Origin: UBA5543 sp964464965
GTDB lineage: Bacteria; Bacteroidota; Bacteroidia; Chitinophagales; Chitinophagaceae
Direction of reading: 5' to 3'
Length of the DNA: 64,000 bases
Assembly (NCBI GenBank): GCA_964464965.1
Contig: CAYXHM010000004.1
Coordinates: 310,001 to 374,000 of the forward strand
The translations under genes and the position numbers were made by a program. Each line of letters opens with the position of its first letter. Positions within the stretch are counted from its first letter, which is position 1. Positions 1 through 8,393 of this stretch are shown one piece after another. The notes below the pieces were generated by a model, which worked only from the letters and a program-made list of their open reading frames with translations, was not told the DNA's origin and did no database searches.

Positions 1-136
1 CAAACTGGTCAATAACTGCAGCATCGTCCCCTACTGATAATAATGTACCAGCATTGCGGGTTTCATTATTTAAGGTAAGATGGTTTATTAATCCAAACTC
101 ACCGAGAGCGCTGATTTCCGTTCTTTGTTCCTCCAT
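1..136 (-). CDS. thiL: Thiamine-monophosphate kinase ThiL, N-terminal part (cut by window start)
   Basis: The first 45 residues of a minus-strand gene are visible; the rest lies beyond base 1. The reading frame gives an Arg-Thr-Glu-Ile-Ser start, then Gly-Glu-Phe-Gly-Leu-Ile, and at residues 36-42 the Gly-Asp-Asp-Ala-Ala-Val-Ile motif. This is the typical N terminus of ThiL, which phosphorylates thiamine monophosphate to thiamine pyrophosphate with ATP; the two aspartates bind metal-nucleotide. The ATG lies 4 bases after the stop of the inositol monophosphatase gene, so the two are probably co-transcribed. Family call is from remembered motifs; only a fragment can be judged. Confidence 0.8.
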   Translation of the reverse strand, partial: MEEQRTEISALGEFGLINHLTLNNETRNAGTLLSVGDDAAVIDQF

Positions 137-140
137 AATA

Positions 141-923
141 CTAAATATTACTCCTTATAAGTTTCAACATATCGTCGTGAATCAATCCGTTTGTGGCCAG
201 GGTTTCCTTGTCTTCTACATTATAGGCATCGCCATCAAAATTAGTTATTTTACCCCCTGCTTCTTCTACTATCAGGTAGCCTGCTGCTATATCCCACGGA
301 TTGAGATTATATTCCCAGAAACCATCAAAACGCCCACAAGCAACCCAGCATAAATCTATGGCCGCTGAACCTAACCTTCTTACAGGTAGCCCCTCCATTA
401 TAAAGCGTTCAAACACTTTTATAGGGTGAACATAAGATTTAGGCCATTTGTAGGGAAAACCAGTAACCAGGCACGCTGTTTTAAAATCTGTTTTTTTCGA
501 AACAGATATTTTTACGTCATTCAGATAGGCTCCCTTTCCTCTTTCAGCAAAAAACAATTCTTTCATAACAGGGTTAAACACAGCCCCCAGTATCATTTGT
601 CCTTTATGCCTTATACCAATGCTTACACAGCATATAGGTATGCCATGCGCAAAGTTTACAGTGCCGTCTATCGGGTCTATTATCCATTCATAATCAGAGT
701 CTTGCATCAACTCTCCTATTTCTTCACTTATGATGCTATGTGTAGGGAAGTATATTCTGATAATATCTATAATAACCTTTTCAGCATGTTTATCAACCTC
801 TGTTACCAGGTCATTCACAGTGCTTTTATTCTCAATAATAAAAGCACCTTGGAAGTATTGTGCAATTACAGCACCTGCAGCTTTGGTGGCCTTGAGTAAA
901 ACGTCCCTTATCTCAGTGTTCAT
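141..923 (-). CDS. suhB: Inositol monophosphatase family protein
   Basis: A 260-residue protein of the normal length for the Mg-dependent inositol monophosphatase/SuhB family, which dephosphorylates inositol phosphates or related sugar phosphates in the cytoplasm. Visible metal-site motifs are Glu67-Glu68, Asp83-Pro-Ile-Asp86-Gly-Thr88 and Trp210-Asp211-Ile-Ala-Ala-Gly215. The gene starts 7 bases after the stop of the upstream TolC-like gene and ends 4 bases before thiL, suggesting a three-gene minus-strand operon. The real substrate cannot be read from sequence; CysQ-like 3'-phosphoadenosine phosphatase activity is the main alternative. Confidence 0.88.
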   Translation of the reverse strand: MNTEIRDVLLKATKAAGAVIAQYFQGAFIIENKSTVNDLVTEVDKHAEKVIIDIIRIYFPTHSIISEEIGELMQDSDYEWIIDPIDGTVNFAHGIPICCVSIGIRHKGQMILGAVFNPVMKELFFAERGKGAYLNDVKISVSKKTDFKTACLVTGFPYKWPKSYVHPIKVFERFIMEGLPVRRLGSAAIDLCWVACGRFDGFWEYNLNPWDIAAGYLIVEEAGGKITNFDGDAYNVEDKETLATNGLIHDDMLKLIRSNI

Positions 924-930
924 TATGAAC

Positions 931-2391
931 TTAAAGTTTTATCTCGTTGCCGAGGAAATAATCAATAACCTTGATCTTAAAAATCAGGTCGTATTTAGAG
1001 CTGGCAAGTGTAGCTTCTGCCTTATACCAGTTATTTTGTATTACAAGGTATTCCACTGTATTGGTAAGGCCCAGGTCATTACGCTGCTTTGCAAATTCCT
1101 GTGCACGTTTTGCTGCCTCTGCTGCACGCAGGGCAGCATAATACTTTTGCAGCGCATTACGTGCGTCGTTCTGGGCTTTATATACATCCTGTTTCAACTT
1201 CAATTCAGCCTGCTCCAGATTTAGCTGTTGTGACAGTACATTAATCCGCGCCTGCTTTAATGCTGTTTGTGCCTGCCACCCATTAAACAAAGGTATATTT
1301 ACACCAAGAGATACACTCTGCCTGAAATTATTGTCTAATTGCAAACCCAGTGGTGTAGTAGATGTAGTAAATACTGGTGTTAGCTGATAAACCTGGTACT
1401 GGGTATTTGTAACATTGTCCAATGCAAATACACCAGATGATGGTGTAAATGTTGTCCCGGTTACATCATAGTCTTTATTTAATGTAGAGTAGTTGGTACC
1501 TGCCTGCATGTTGAGCGCCAGTTGTGGAAACAGCCCACCCTTAGCAGCGTCAGCACCCTTTTTTGCAGCCTTTAGCCGCATTTCTGAACTGTATAATGTT
1601 GGTAATACCCTGGATGCTGTAGCATAGATATCTTCAGGCTTCATATATACATTTGAAAAACCTTTCTCTATATCTTCTATAGTGGGAATTGTTACAGTAA
1701 ATGGCTGCGAAAAATCGAGGTTAAGCAAAGCTTTTATATCAAGCAATGCCGCATTCTGTTCAGAAATGGCTCCTATCAGGTTTGCACTGTCGCTGGCAAG
1801 CTGTGCCTGTAGTTGCGCTACATTCAGTTCTGGCACAGAGCCGGCCTCAGCAAAGTTGCTGGTCTGTTCAAGTTGTTCTTTTGAAAGGGCAACCTGTTGT
1901 TCATTAATTTTTACCTGTTCCTCTGCTAATAGCAATCTCAAAAAACCATTTGCAACATTAAGAGATACGTCATTTTGAATTTGTTCATACTCCTTATTGG
2001 CAGCTTGCAATGCATATTTACTCTGCACAATGCGGTTACGGCGTTGAAACCATCCAAACAATAACACATCAGCATTACCACTTATGCTCATGAAATCATA
2101 ACTGCTGCCCTCAACAAACTGGTTTGTTGTAGGATCTATAGAACGTCCGAAACTGCGTCCATAGCCGGAGGATACATTAATGTTAGGCAATTGCGCCAAT
2201 TGGTTTTGCTGTAATGTAAGCTTCTCCAGTCTCCGGTTCAGTTCATTTTGTTGTATAGATAAATTATGGTCTAGTGCATATTGTATAGCTTCTTCCAGCG
2301 TCCAGTCTGCATGGCTTTGTGCGTTAGTCGTAAACACAGCCAGCAATGCTATCATTAACAAAGAAAGACGAAAACGTGACTTAAGACTCAT
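931..2391 (-). CDS. TolC family outer membrane efflux protein
   Basis: A protein of about 486 residues with an N-terminal signal peptide (hydrophobic stretch ending ...Thr-Asn-Ala-Gln) followed by two similar halves rich in long amphipathic helices, as in outer membrane efflux proteins (OEP/TolC) that form the exit duct of tripartite pumps or type I secretion. I take the ATG at 2391; an upstream in-frame TTG at 2412 would add seven residues before the signal peptide. No membrane-fusion or RND partner gene is adjacent in the window, so its pump is unknown. It is probably the first gene of an operon with the inositol monophosphatase and thiL. Confidence 0.88.
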   Translation of the reverse strand: MSLKSRFRLSLLMIALLAVFTTNAQSHADWTLEEAIQYALDHNLSIQQNELNRRLEKLTLQQNQLAQLPNINVSSGYGRSFGRSIDPTTNQFVEGSSYDFMSISGNADVLLFGWFQRRNRIVQSKYALQAANKEYEQIQNDVSLNVANGFLRLLLAEEQVKINEQQVALSKEQLEQTSNFAEAGSVPELNVAQLQAQLASDSANLIGAISEQNAALLDIKALLNLDFSQPFTVTIPTIEDIEKGFSNVYMKPEDIYATASRVLPTLYSSEMRLKAAKKGADAAKGGLFPQLALNMQAGTNYSTLNKDYDVTGTTFTPSSGVFALDNVTNTQYQVYQLTPVFTTSTTPLGLQLDNNFRQSVSLGVNIPLFNGWQAQTALKQARINVLSQQLNLEQAELKLKQDVYKAQNDARNALQKYYAALRAAEAAKRAQEFAKQRNDLGLTNTVEYLVIQNNWYKAEATLASSKYDLIFKIKVIDYFLGNEIKL

Positions 2392-2462
2392 ATATATGAA
2401 ATAGTTTAACAAAGTAATTTAGTTTGACTCTCTCAAACAAGGGTGCTTATCTTTTCAGGGTG

Positions 2463-2945
2463 TTATTTTGTTTTAGGCTGTTTGGCTTTCTCAGTTATTT
2501 CTTTACAATCGTTTTCTTCATCATCTGGAATGCCTGTTGGTGCTTCAATAATGATCTGTGGTTGTTGAGGATGTTTTATTGCATCCATATATTGTTTATA
2601 GCCACCGTATTGAGCCATCAACTGGTAACCGGTACGCGATAGTTTCAGTTTACCTGCATTCCCAAAACCCGCTACAGGGTTTACCAGGCCAGAATTTAGC
2701 ATTACTTCCCACAATCTTTCCGACTCAATATACGGTACACTAATATTGGCATTTTTATATATGTCTTTTTCTACATGAAGTATGTCAATATGAGAGTTCC
2801 TGTAAAGTGATTGCAATACAAGATCAATTATAGCAATATCAACCGTATTAGCATCCAGCAAAGGCCCTGTATTACTTTTAGTCTTCTTTAATTTACCTGC
2901 CCTGTTATGATGTCGTGACATTTTATAGATTCTCGCTTCTTTCAT
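2463..2945 (-). CDS. Hypothetical protein, basic N terminus and charged C-terminal tail
   Basis: A 160-residue protein I do not recognise. It has no signal peptide or membrane segment. The N terminus is basic (His, Arg, Lys), the middle (about 30-120) could be a helical winged-helix-like fold with a Gly-Tyr-Gln-Leu-Met segment, and the tail from about 130 is rich in Glu, Asp and Lys. The first ATG at 2945 is used; a second ATG at 2921 (Met-Ser-Arg-His-His) is equally possible. It lies 71 bases upstream of the tolC-like start on the same strand, so it may be transcribed with it. Intergenic 2946-3217 is AT-rich and holds nothing I can name. Confidence 0.6.
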   Translation of the reverse strand: MKEARIYKMSRHHNRAGKLKKTKSNTGPLLDANTVDIAIIDLVLQSLYRNSHIDILHVEKDIYKNANISVPYIESERLWEVMLNSGLVNPVAGFGNAGKLKLSRTGYQLMAQYGGYKQYMDAIKHPQQPQIIIEAPTGIPDDEENDCKEITEKAKQPKTK

Positions 2946-3217
2946 TCTATCTATTTTATACCGAATTTACCAGGTGCAATTTAGGGTTTATATACGGTTT
3001 TCATGATTATGGTCAGTACCTTATTTAAAATGACTTATCCAATACAAAACCCACTCAATTATCTATATCGTTCAATTTCGCGCAAAATTGTAATTGTCTA
3101 TATTTTAATTAATACATAAGAATTAGTAACCTTGCAGACGAAGCGAATAAATTTTTATTAATTGCTCACATGTGTAGTAATTAGTATCGTCTGGATAAAA
3201 TTAAAGACAACAGAACT

Positions 3218-3694
3218 ATGTATTTTAAACAATTGGCCCTTACTGCATTAAGCGGGTTTATCATATTGATATTTGTAAATATGGGCTATAACAAGCTATG
3301 GTTCCAGCATCGCATATTTAACTTCAGTGAAACCCTTGATCAGCAATTGGAGTTTAATACAATTGAAGGTCGCCGGGAATTCAGATGGGGAGAACCCTAT
3401 TACATGGCCAAGGGCATCAGGCAATACATAGAGTCGCGTAATGATAGTGTAAGTAATGCACTGGTGTTACTGCCTCCACAGGAATATTGTGATAAGAATG
3501 GTATTCGTTTTGTTATGCCCGAGCCTGTGGTTTGCTATTATTTCTCAGGGTTGAGAACAACACGCATGAACTGCAAAGATGTTTACGATGCAGATTACTG
3601 TCTCGTTTCTGTAAATGGGAATATGAGTATACAGGAACTTAGGAATAAACAAGATATAGACCAGGTAATACAGTTATATAAAGCTTCTAATTAA
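3218..3694 (+). CDS. Small membrane-anchored protein of unknown function
   Basis: A 158-residue protein with one N-terminal hydrophobic segment (about residues 7-23) that would serve as a signal anchor, followed by a soluble domain, probably periplasmic, with four cysteines (in Glu-Tyr-Cys-Asp, Val-Cys-Tyr-Tyr, Asn-Cys-Lys and Tyr-Cys-Leu contexts). The family is not recognised. It ends 5 bases before the next gene, a polytopic GT-C-like protein, and the pair shares the terminator at 5169-5206, so they are likely to act together at the inner membrane. Confidence 0.7.
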   Translation: MYFKQLALTALSGFIILIFVNMGYNKLWFQHRIFNFSETLDQQLEFNTIEGRREFRWGEPYYMAKGIRQYIESRNDSVSNALVLLPPQEYCDKNGIRFVMPEPVVCYYFSGLRTTRMNCKDVYDADYCLVSVNGNMSIQELRNKQDIDQVIQLYKASN

Positions 3695-3699
3695 TTTTT

Positions 3700-5142
3700 A
3701 TGAACATTGCAGGATTACTATTTCTCATTATTACTCAATTTCTTGCCGGCAGAGGTGTCATGGCCATCTTCGGGATAAAGCAAAAGCCTGTTATTACTTT
3801 CGCTATCTCGTCTTTCATAGGCGTAGGGATATTCTCTATGATTCCCCTGTTTGTAGAGTTATTTGGTTTAAAGATTACTAAAACAAACATTGGCGTAAGC
3901 ATTTGTGCTATAACTGCATTATTAAATATAGGGTTTGTGAGGAAGTACGACTATGGCATATTCAGGAAGATAAAATTCTCGTTCCCGAAGTTGTATGAGT
4001 TGGTATTTATTATCTTCTTTGTCATTATTATGATACCCAGTTTGTGGTTATCTTACTTTTACCCACCGCAGGCGCGCGACGTGCTTTCCGGGCCAGAACC
4101 CCTGGCAGAATATGCGATAAAAGAAGGGACACTGAATAACTCAGTTTTTACAATGAACCTGGAGGAGAGCGTACCTAACCTCTTAAAACCTCCTTTTGTA
4201 ACTAATTTACAGATCGTTTATAAATATTTTGTTCATTCTTTTGGCCAGGTGTACCTCAGCATCATGGTTTTATGTTTCCTGGTATGGATATACTATCTGC
4301 TCCGCGAGAAATTGCACCCGGTTGTAGCTGGCTTTTTAATGCTTTTTTTCATGACCATACCAGAAATGTATGCTTATACATTCATTCTTTTATGGGATTA
4401 TTGTAATACCATATACTTTGTAGCAGGTATATACTTCCTAATACAGTATCTTGACTCCGGAAATTATAAAGAATTCCTTTTCAGTGCATTGATGTTTGGT
4501 TTTGCCACATTTGTGCGGGTTGAAACCTTGATATTTATAGGTTTACTTTCCCCTATCCTGATAACAGGATACAAAAAAGGTGATGTAAAATTGCCTAAAC
4601 TCGCTATGAATTTTTTCCTACTGGCGCTAATCCCTTTCGCTTTCTATTTTATCTGGGTAAACATATTTGTAAAATATAAATTACCCCTCAACCTGGATGA
4701 TGATCAGAAACTTAACCTCGGTTCAGAAGTTTCCTATGCAGACTGGTTTTCTACCATAAATTCCGAACTTATGTTCGGCGGTATGAACTATGCACTTTAT
4801 GGTTACTTTATATACTTTTTCATCCTCGTAGTCTTAATTGACGCTATTTTCTTCAGATCATTCAACAAGGAGGCGAAATTTTGGCTGGCAGGGGTTCTTG
4901 TGGTTTACCTGGGTATGCCCTTACTAATATATGCAACTGTTTACTTCAACATAACTACAGCCAAACGGGGGTTTTTCAAGATGTTTCCATTAATGATTCT
5001 TTATATGCGCAATAGTCCTTTGTTTACAAAGTTGTCTAATGCGTTGATAAAATTTGAGATGCCGGAAATAACAAAAGAGAAAGAACCCCGGCCGGTATTA
5101 CAACCTGTTAAACAACATGGCGGTAAGGGCAAACGGAAATAA
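3700..5142 (+). CDS. Polytopic membrane protein, GT-C glycosyltransferase-like
   Basis: A 480-residue protein with about ten to twelve hydrophobic segments and a basic, Pro/Lys-rich cytoplasmic tail (from about residue 450). After the second or third membrane span a polar loop contains an acidic Gln-Ala-Arg-Asp stretch, and mid-protein a Phe-Val-Arg-Val-Glu motif occurs, both reminiscent of PMT/ArnT-type (GT-C) lipid-linked sugar transferases. That resemblance is weak and the sugar donor and acceptor are unknown; another type of polytopic protein cannot be excluded. It follows the anchored protein by 5 bases and precedes a strong terminator. Confidence 0.65.
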   Translation: MNIAGLLFLIITQFLAGRGVMAIFGIKQKPVITFAISSFIGVGIFSMIPLFVELFGLKITKTNIGVSICAITALLNIGFVRKYDYGIFRKIKFSFPKLYELVFIIFFVIIMIPSLWLSYFYPPQARDVLSGPEPLAEYAIKEGTLNNSVFTMNLEESVPNLLKPPFVTNLQIVYKYFVHSFGQVYLSIMVLCFLVWIYYLLREKLHPVVAGFLMLFFMTIPEMYAYTFILLWDYCNTIYFVAGIYFLIQYLDSGNYKEFLFSALMFGFATFVRVETLIFIGLLSPILITGYKKGDVKLPKLAMNFFLLALIPFAFYFIWVNIFVKYKLPLNLDDDQKLNLGSEVSYADWFSTINSELMFGGMNYALYGYFIYFFILVVLIDAIFFRSFNKEAKFWLAGVLVVYLGMPLLIYATVYFNITTAKRGFFKMFPLMILYMRNSPLFTKLSNALIKFEMPEITKEKEPRPVLQPVKQHGGKGKRK

Positions 5143-5168
5143 CAGCCACACTATGCGTCACATCTCAT

Positions 5169-5206
5169 AAACAGCCCCTGCATCTTAATTGATGCAGGGG
5201 CTGTTT
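5169..5206 (+). terminator. Intrinsic terminator after the 3218-5142 gene pair
   Basis: A perfect 16-base-pair inverted repeat (5169-5184 with 5191-5206) around a six-base loop, GC-rich in the middle and followed by ATTT. It lies 26 bases after the stop of the GT-C-like gene and separates it from the end-joining cassette. Confidence 0.9.
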
Positions 5207-5277
5207 ATTTAACAGTTTGTAGATATAATTCCACATAGCAGTTTAAAACTATTTTCAATAGTTACTGTTTTAGTTAT

Positions 5278-5293
5278 ACTGTACCAATACAGT
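5278..5293 (+). promoter_or_regulatory. Inverted repeat in front of the end-joining cassette, possible operator
   Basis: ACTGTA, a four-base spacer CCAA and TACAGT form a perfect 6+6 inverted repeat ending 7 bases before the ATG at 5301; one mismatch out, two more pairs on each side can form. A second small inverted repeat (AACTAT/ATAGTT) lies just upstream. No good TAnnTTTG -7 element is seen here, unlike many neighbouring genes, so an alternative sigma factor or a repressor may control the cassette. This is inference from symmetry alone. Confidence 0.4.
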
Positions 5294-5300
5294 GTACTAT

Positions 5301-5912
5301 ATGAATAAGAACTCTCTTATACCGGATCAACATAAAGGGGCACAAAAAGACTTCGAACATAGGATTACATACACCTCCCTTGCATCGGCAAAGGCGGCTT
5401 TTGACAAGGCCAAATATCGCCTGTTAGAGATAAATAAGTGGCATAAATATGGAGGGCTGTTAAGTGCAGACTTTACGCTTACTGATGACAGTGGTAAAAA
5501 AATAGAAAGGTTGGCAGCTAAAGGAGATTTTATAAAAATAGATATTCCTGGACCATCACACCCCGGCGGGCAGCACGACTGGGTAAGTGTTGAAGACATA
5601 CAATACGAAATGCCTGATGGGAAAAATGAACTACTGTCTATAAAACTGCAACCGTCTCATGCACCAAATGAAGAAAGAAAAGAAAAACCGGTACACTTTT
5701 TCGAGGAAGATTCATCCAGCAGCTTTATACTGAAGCGGGAAGATCATGATGTAGTTATATCGTATCATGGAAGGAATGAAGTGACAAATACCCATACCGA
5801 CGAACCAATGGAAAATGCAAGAAACTGGCTGATAGGCCTGAGTGCTATGCTTGGTTTTTCAGACCTTCAATGGAAAAGCCTGATAAGAGGAATAATAAAT
5901 ACTGAGGAATAG
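5301..5912 (+). CDS. Hypothetical protein, first gene of the Ku/LigD cassette
   Basis: A 203-residue soluble protein without signal peptide or membrane segment. It contains a Lys-Gly-Asp-Phe-Ile-Lys-Ile-Asp-Ile-Pro-Gly-Pro segment (about 74-85), an Asp-Trp-Val-Ser-Val-Glu segment and a His-Gly-Arg-Asn-Glu-Val-Thr-Asn segment (about 156-163), each looking conserved. I recall similar uncharacterised proteins in Bacteroidota but cannot name a family. ATG 5301 is chosen over a GTG nine bases upstream, which lies inside the inverted repeat. It is the first of six same-strand genes with short gaps that include Ku and LigD, so a role in stress or DNA repair is a contextual guess. Confidence 0.75.
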   Translation: MNKNSLIPDQHKGAQKDFEHRITYTSLASAKAAFDKAKYRLLEINKWHKYGGLLSADFTLTDDSGKKIERLAAKGDFIKIDIPGPSHPGGQHDWVSVEDIQYEMPDGKNELLSIKLQPSHAPNEERKEKPVHFFEEDSSSSFILKREDHDVVISYHGRNEVTNTHTDEPMENARNWLIGLSAMLGFSDLQWKSLIRGIINTEE

Positions 5913-5941
5913 ATTTTTATAACAATATAAAACAACATTTT

Positions 5942-6133
5942 ATGAAAACGCAGAATCCCAATCAACATCCTAATAATGTTCGTACAAACCCCAAGGCGTC
6001 TCAATCAGGCGGCAAAAGGCCCGAAAATAAAGATAATATGGACAGCCGTAGTGGTGAGGAGCAAGACTTTAAAGGAGATGACGTCACACACAATAAAAGA
6101 GAAACAAAAGAAGAAAAACAAAAAAAGCACTAA
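5942..6133 (+). CDS. Small hydrophilic protein in the Ku/LigD cassette
   Basis: A 63-residue protein made almost wholly of Asn, Lys, Glu, Asp, Gln and Gly, with no hydrophobic core, so probably intrinsically disordered. It begins with ATG 29 bases after the previous stop and ends 9 bases before the DUF72 gene. No known family is recognised. Its position within a tight operon argues that it is a real gene; composition alone would not. It may resemble hydrophilin-type stress proteins, but this is speculation. Confidence 0.6.
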   Translation: MKTQNPNQHPNNVRTNPKASQSGGKRPENKDNMDSRSGEEQDFKGDDVTHNKRETKEEKQKKH

Positions 6134-6142
6134 AGAAGTGTT

Positions 6143-6859
6143 ATGAAGTATTACATAGGCACATCGGGATATAGCTATTCTTATTGGAAGGGTAAGTTTT
6201 ATCCCGATGGTATGCCTGCATCTAAATGGCTGGAGTATTACAGTACGCAATTCAACACACTTGAATTGAATAATACCTTTTATAGATTCCCAACAGTAAA
6301 AAACCTAAAAAAAGCTGCTGATGTGACACCTGATGATTTCAAATTTGCAGTTAAGGTGAATAAAAGCATAACGCATACTAAACGTATGCAAAACGTAAAT
6401 GAAGGTGTAAGAGATTTTGCAGATATTGTTACAGAAGGTTTAGGAAAAAAGCTTGGCTGTATGCTATACCAGTTACCACCATCATATAGCTTTTCAGTTG
6501 ACAGACTGAATGATATAGTTGATCATGTAGATAAGAGAGTAGAAAACGTCATTGAATTCCGGCATATATCTTGGTGGACGCAAGAAGTGTATGATACCCT
6601 AAAGGAACATTCGCTTCACTTTTGCAGTGTAAGCTTTCCTGGATTACCTGAAGATAATATTGCGACCGGCAGTATTTTCTACAAACGCATGCACGGTGTA
6701 CCGGAATTATTTAAGTCGAAATATAGTGACAGCGAATTAAAAAAACTGGCAAAAAGCATCCCGGGGACGCATACTGCATTTGTGTTTTTTAACAATACTA
6801 TGTTTGAAGCGGGATATGAGAATGCTTATAGCCTGCAACGAATGATAAACATTCAATAA
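6143..6859 (+). CDS. DUF72 domain-containing protein
   Basis: A 238-residue protein of the DUF72 (YecE-like) family, predicted to form a TIM-barrel. The family signature pieces are visible: Gly-Thr-Ser-Gly-Tyr-Ser-Tyr-x-x-Trp at the N terminus, Glu-Leu-Asn-Asn-Thr-Phe-Tyr-Arg-Phe-Pro (41-50), Glu-Phe-Arg-His near the middle and Phe-Phe-Asn-Asn-Thr plus Gly-Tyr-Glu-Asn-Ala near the end. The biochemical activity of the family is not established to my knowledge. Its place between a small disordered protein and Ku, with gaps of 9 and 18 bases, suggests co-expression with the end-joining machinery. Confidence 0.88.
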   Translation: MKYYIGTSGYSYSYWKGKFYPDGMPASKWLEYYSTQFNTLELNNTFYRFPTVKNLKKAADVTPDDFKFAVKVNKSITHTKRMQNVNEGVRDFADIVTEGLGKKLGCMLYQLPPSYSFSVDRLNDIVDHVDKRVENVIEFRHISWWTQEVYDTLKEHSLHFCSVSFPGLPEDNIATGSIFYKRMHGVPELFKSKYSDSELKKLAKSIPGTHTAFVFFNNTMFEAGYENAYSLQRMINIQ

Positions 6860-6877
6860 CCTAAAAAAATCAAAGTT

Positions 6878-7654
6878 ATGCGTGCAATATGGACAGGGGC
6901 AGTAGGTTTCGGATTAGTAAATATACCCATCAGGATATATAGCGCTATACAGTCCAGCACATTGGACCTGGACATGCTGGACAAGAAGAACCATGCCCAT
7001 ATAAAATACCAGCGGATAAATGACAGCACCGGTAAGGAAGTTGCATGGGAGAATATTGTAAAAGGTTATAAACTAGGTGATGATTACGTTGTGCTGGAAG
7101 ACGAAGATTTTGAGAATGCCAGCCCTGAAAAAAGCAAAATCATTGAGATAAATGAGTTTGTTCAGGAAGAAGAGATTGACAGTATGTACTTTGACACACC
7201 ATACTATCTTGAGGCCAACAAAGGAGGCGAAAAACCATATATGCTTTTGCATAAAGCTCTTGAAGATACAGGAAAAGTTGCCTTGGGAACATTTGTAATG
7301 CGCACTAAAGAAAATTTCTGTATGATAAAAGCTGCTCCTGATAAGGTTCTGGTATTGGTGAAGTTAAGATTCCCTGAAGAAATAAGGAGTACGGAGGATA
7401 TAAAGGTCCCGGCGAGAATCACGATAAAAGCAGAAGAATTGAAAATGGCGAAAGCTTTAATTAACCAGCTTAGTCCCAAGAAATTCAATGTAGCAAAGTA
7501 TAAGGATACTTATACAGAAGCATTGATGAAAATTATAAAAACTAAAGCAAAAGGGAAAACAGTATCTACGCCAAAAATTAAAGTTTCCCGTACCAAGACC
7601 AAAGATATCATGGAACAACTACGTGAAAGTTTGAAAGCTAAAAAAGCAAGCTGA
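6878..7654 (+). CDS. ku: Non-homologous end-joining protein Ku
   Basis: A 258-residue bacterial Ku protein, the normal length. It starts with the family hallmark Met-Arg-Ala-Ile-Trp-Thr-Gly-Ala-Val-Gly-Phe-Gly-Leu-Val-Asn-Ile-Pro and carries the beta-barrel core that, as a homodimer, rings double-strand DNA ends and recruits LigD. The C-terminal 40 residues are lysine-rich, as is common for the DNA-binding or LigD-binding tail. Its TGA stop shares one base with the ATG of the next gene (7654), so Ku and LigD translation are coupled. Confidence 0.96.
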   Translation: MRAIWTGAVGFGLVNIPIRIYSAIQSSTLDLDMLDKKNHAHIKYQRINDSTGKEVAWENIVKGYKLGDDYVVLEDEDFENASPEKSKIIEINEFVQEEEIDSMYFDTPYYLEANKGGEKPYMLLHKALEDTGKVALGTFVMRTKENFCMIKAAPDKVLVLVKLRFPEEIRSTEDIKVPARITIKAEELKMAKALINQLSPKKFNVAKYKDTYTEALMKIIKTKAKGKTVSTPKIKVSRTKTKDIMEQLRESLKAKKAS

Positions 7655-8319
7655 TGAGCCTGGAGAAATATAAACAGAAGCGGAACTTTAAAGATACTCC
7701 AGAGCCTGAGGGGAAGGTAAAGAAGGCTACAAAAAAATTGACATTTGTAGTACAACGACATCATGCTTCCAGGTTACATTATGATTTCAGGCTTGAGCTG
7801 CAGGGAACTTTGAAAAGCTGGGCTGTACCCAAAGGCCCTTCCTTAAATCCTGAGGACAAACGCCTGGCTATGATGGTGGAAGACCATCCCGTTTCATATG
7901 CGACTTTCAGTGGCACCATACCGGAAGGGAATTACGGTGCCGGTTATGTTGAAGTTTGGGACCATGGAACGTATGAACCTGTTGACAAAGACCATAAAGT
8001 CATTTCAGCAGCGCAATTTGCGCGTGATATAGAAGGTGGTAGCATAAAGTTCAAATTAAAGGGCAGAAAGCTGAAAGGTGAGTTTGCACTTGTAAATATA
8101 AAGGCAGACGAAAAGAGCTGGCTTCTGATAAAGCATCGTGATAAATATGCTGTAGATGAAGAATATAATAGCGAAGATTATGCTACTAAAAAAGCACTGG
8201 CATATACAGAGGCGCGCTCGTCAAAAAAAACAGCTAAAAAAGCTACAGTCAAAAAAAATGCAGGTAAAAAGATAGCTTCTAAAAAAACTATTGTAAAAAA
8301 AAAGTCTCCGAAGAATTAG
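7654..8319 (+). CDS. ligD: LigD phosphoesterase domain with Lys-rich linker (first part of split ligD)
   Basis: A 221-residue frame encoding the 3'-phosphoesterase (PE) domain that trims 3' ends during end joining. The catalytic pattern is intact: His36, His42 and Asp44 in the Arg-His-His-Ala-Ser-Arg-Leu-His-Tyr-Asp-Phe-Arg motif and His78 in Glu-Asp-His-Pro-Val. From about residue 188 a histone-H1-like Lys/Ala/Thr linker follows, and the frame ends at TAG 8317-8319. In most LigD proteins the ligase and polymerase domains continue in the same chain. Here they are in the -1 frame and would be joined by a slip at the A run 8295-8303. It may work as a separate PE protein, as part of a frameshift fusion, or the split may be a sequence error. 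Confidence 0.9.
   Translation: MSLEKYKQKRNFKDTPEPEGKVKKATKKLTFVVQRHHASRLHYDFRLELQGTLKSWAVPKGPSLNPEDKRLAMMVEDHPVSYATFSGTIPEGNYGAGYVEVWDHGTYEPVDKDHKVISAAQFARDIEGGSIKFKLKGRKLKGEFALVNIKADEKSWLLIKHRDKYAVDEEYNSEDYATKKALAYTEARSSKKTAKKATVKKNAGKKIASKKTIVKKKSPKN
8295..8304 (+). other. Slippery A9G run joining the two ligD frames
   Basis: Nine adenines followed by G, read in the zero frame as gtA AAA AAA AAG. The last seven bases form A-AAA-AAG, the same heptamer used for programmed -1 frameshifting in E. coli dnaX. A slip of -1 here, or one extra A in the DNA or RNA, continues the phosphoesterase frame straight into the ligase frame, reading Val-Ser-Glu-Glu-Leu-Ala-Asp before the Tyr-Ile-Lys-Pro-Met-Phe-Ala-Lys segment. 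No strong stimulatory stem-loop is evident downstream. Other A runs of 7-8 lie just upstream (8223-8230, 8251-8258, 8281-8287). Confidence 0.6.
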
Positions 8320-8393
8320 CAGACCCCCCAAAGAAATATTACCAGCTGAAATTCAATAGTAAGCCCCGGAAATTCACCAACTACATTAAGCCA

